This document shows, in pieces, positions 63,691 to 64,000 of a DNA stretch of 64,000 nt; position 1 is the stretch's first letter; every line of letters starts with the position of its first letter. This DNA is from Diplolepis rosae. Taxonomy: Eukaryota; Arthropoda; Insecta; Hymenoptera; Diplolepididae. The translations under genes were made by a program, and so were the position numbers. The notes under the pieces are model-generated. The model was not told where the DNA came from. It worked only from the letters and a program-made list of their open reading frames with translations, and made no database searches. The DNA is taken from contig JAPYXD010000308.1 in assembly GCA_030998225.1 (NCBI GenBank), positions 6,954,001 through 7,018,000 of the forward strand. The letters are read 5' to 3'.

Positions 63691-64000
63691 TGTAAAGTGG
63701 CAAAATATTACGAGAGTTATTCGAACTCTGACTTAAATAGAGTGGCCAATTAATACAGTAGCACTACGGATTCTAAGACTGATAAAAAATGGCCAAGTAA
63801 TGCGCGAGCACTTCGGACTCTAATTCTGAGTGAGGTGGCCAAGTAATGCGCGAGCACATCAGACTCTGATTCTGAGTAAGGTGGCCAAGTAATGCGCGAG
63901 TTCAATGGACGTCAGGACTGATATAAATGCAAAATTAGCCGCGTAATACGCGAGATCAAACGAAGTCTGACCTAAATAAGGAGGCAAAGTAATGCGCGAA
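63690..64000. repeat. minisatellite of about 46 bp, extends past the window
   Basis: GGCCAAGTAATGCGCGAG recurs at 63791, 63837 and 63883 (46-bp steps), with diverged units before (about 63700-63780) and after (about 63941, 63985). Units include ACTCTGATTCTGAGT. Confidence 0.8.

Overview
This 64-kb window is eukaryotic, intron-containing, AT-rich DNA packed with transposable elements. The Ty3-type retroelements (one with an env-like gene), the mariner/hAT-style inverted-repeat elements and a BEN-domain gene point to an insect, probably a hymenopteran. The species call is an inference and is not proven by the sequence. No bacterial genes, rRNA, functional tRNA gene or CRISPR array was seen.

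Layout. (a) 1-9.3 kb: a decayed Ty3/gypsy retrotransposon (gag, protease-RT, RNase H, integrase, 3' LTR) whose 5' end lies outside the window and whose RT is split by a 2.8-kb nested insertion. (b) 9.5-18 kb: foldback elements, a spliced MULE/NOF-like transposase relic on the minus strand (10.06-11.87 kb, with a possible N-terminal exon at 17.3-17.9 kb), and a promoter-like segment followed by about 14 tandem 63-66-bp units that can each fold into the same hairpin, with compensatory base changes. (c) 18-38 kb: gene-free repeat terrain. It holds two hAT-type foldbacks with identical ends and perfect 8-bp target duplications, 143-bp and about 270-bp tandem arrays, and a retroelement fragment with LTR-like segments in inverted orientation. 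(d) 39.6-60.7 kb: one host-type gene on the minus strand, reconstructed here from six exons with matching splice phases, encoding a BEN-domain protein of about 390 residues. Its intron 3 carries a full-length 7.1-kb retrovirus-like element (40454-47578, two 222-bp LTRs, GAGT target duplication). Its 11.6-kb intron 1 is filled with nested inverted-repeat elements. (e) 60.7-64 kb: the presumed upstream region of the BEN gene, more MITEs, and a 46-bp minisatellite running off the window.

How the parts relate. The BEN gene is the only locus that looks like a host gene, and it is either decaying or affected by sequence errors (an in-frame stop in exon 3 and a likely one-base A-run shift in exon 6). 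The 7.1-kb retroelement is recent, because its LTRs differ at only 3 positions, yet its pol and env reading frames shift several times, some at A-runs. That combination makes assembly indels a serious alternative to decay. Many inverted-repeat families occur twice in opposite orientation (12-28 kb versus 52-55 kb). The signals most worth pursuing are the covarying hairpin array (15.2-16.5 kb), four hammerhead-ribozyme-like cores (49.2, 58.1, 61.4 and 62.7 kb) and the nested palindromes around a tRNA-like SINE (50.8-52.7 kb).
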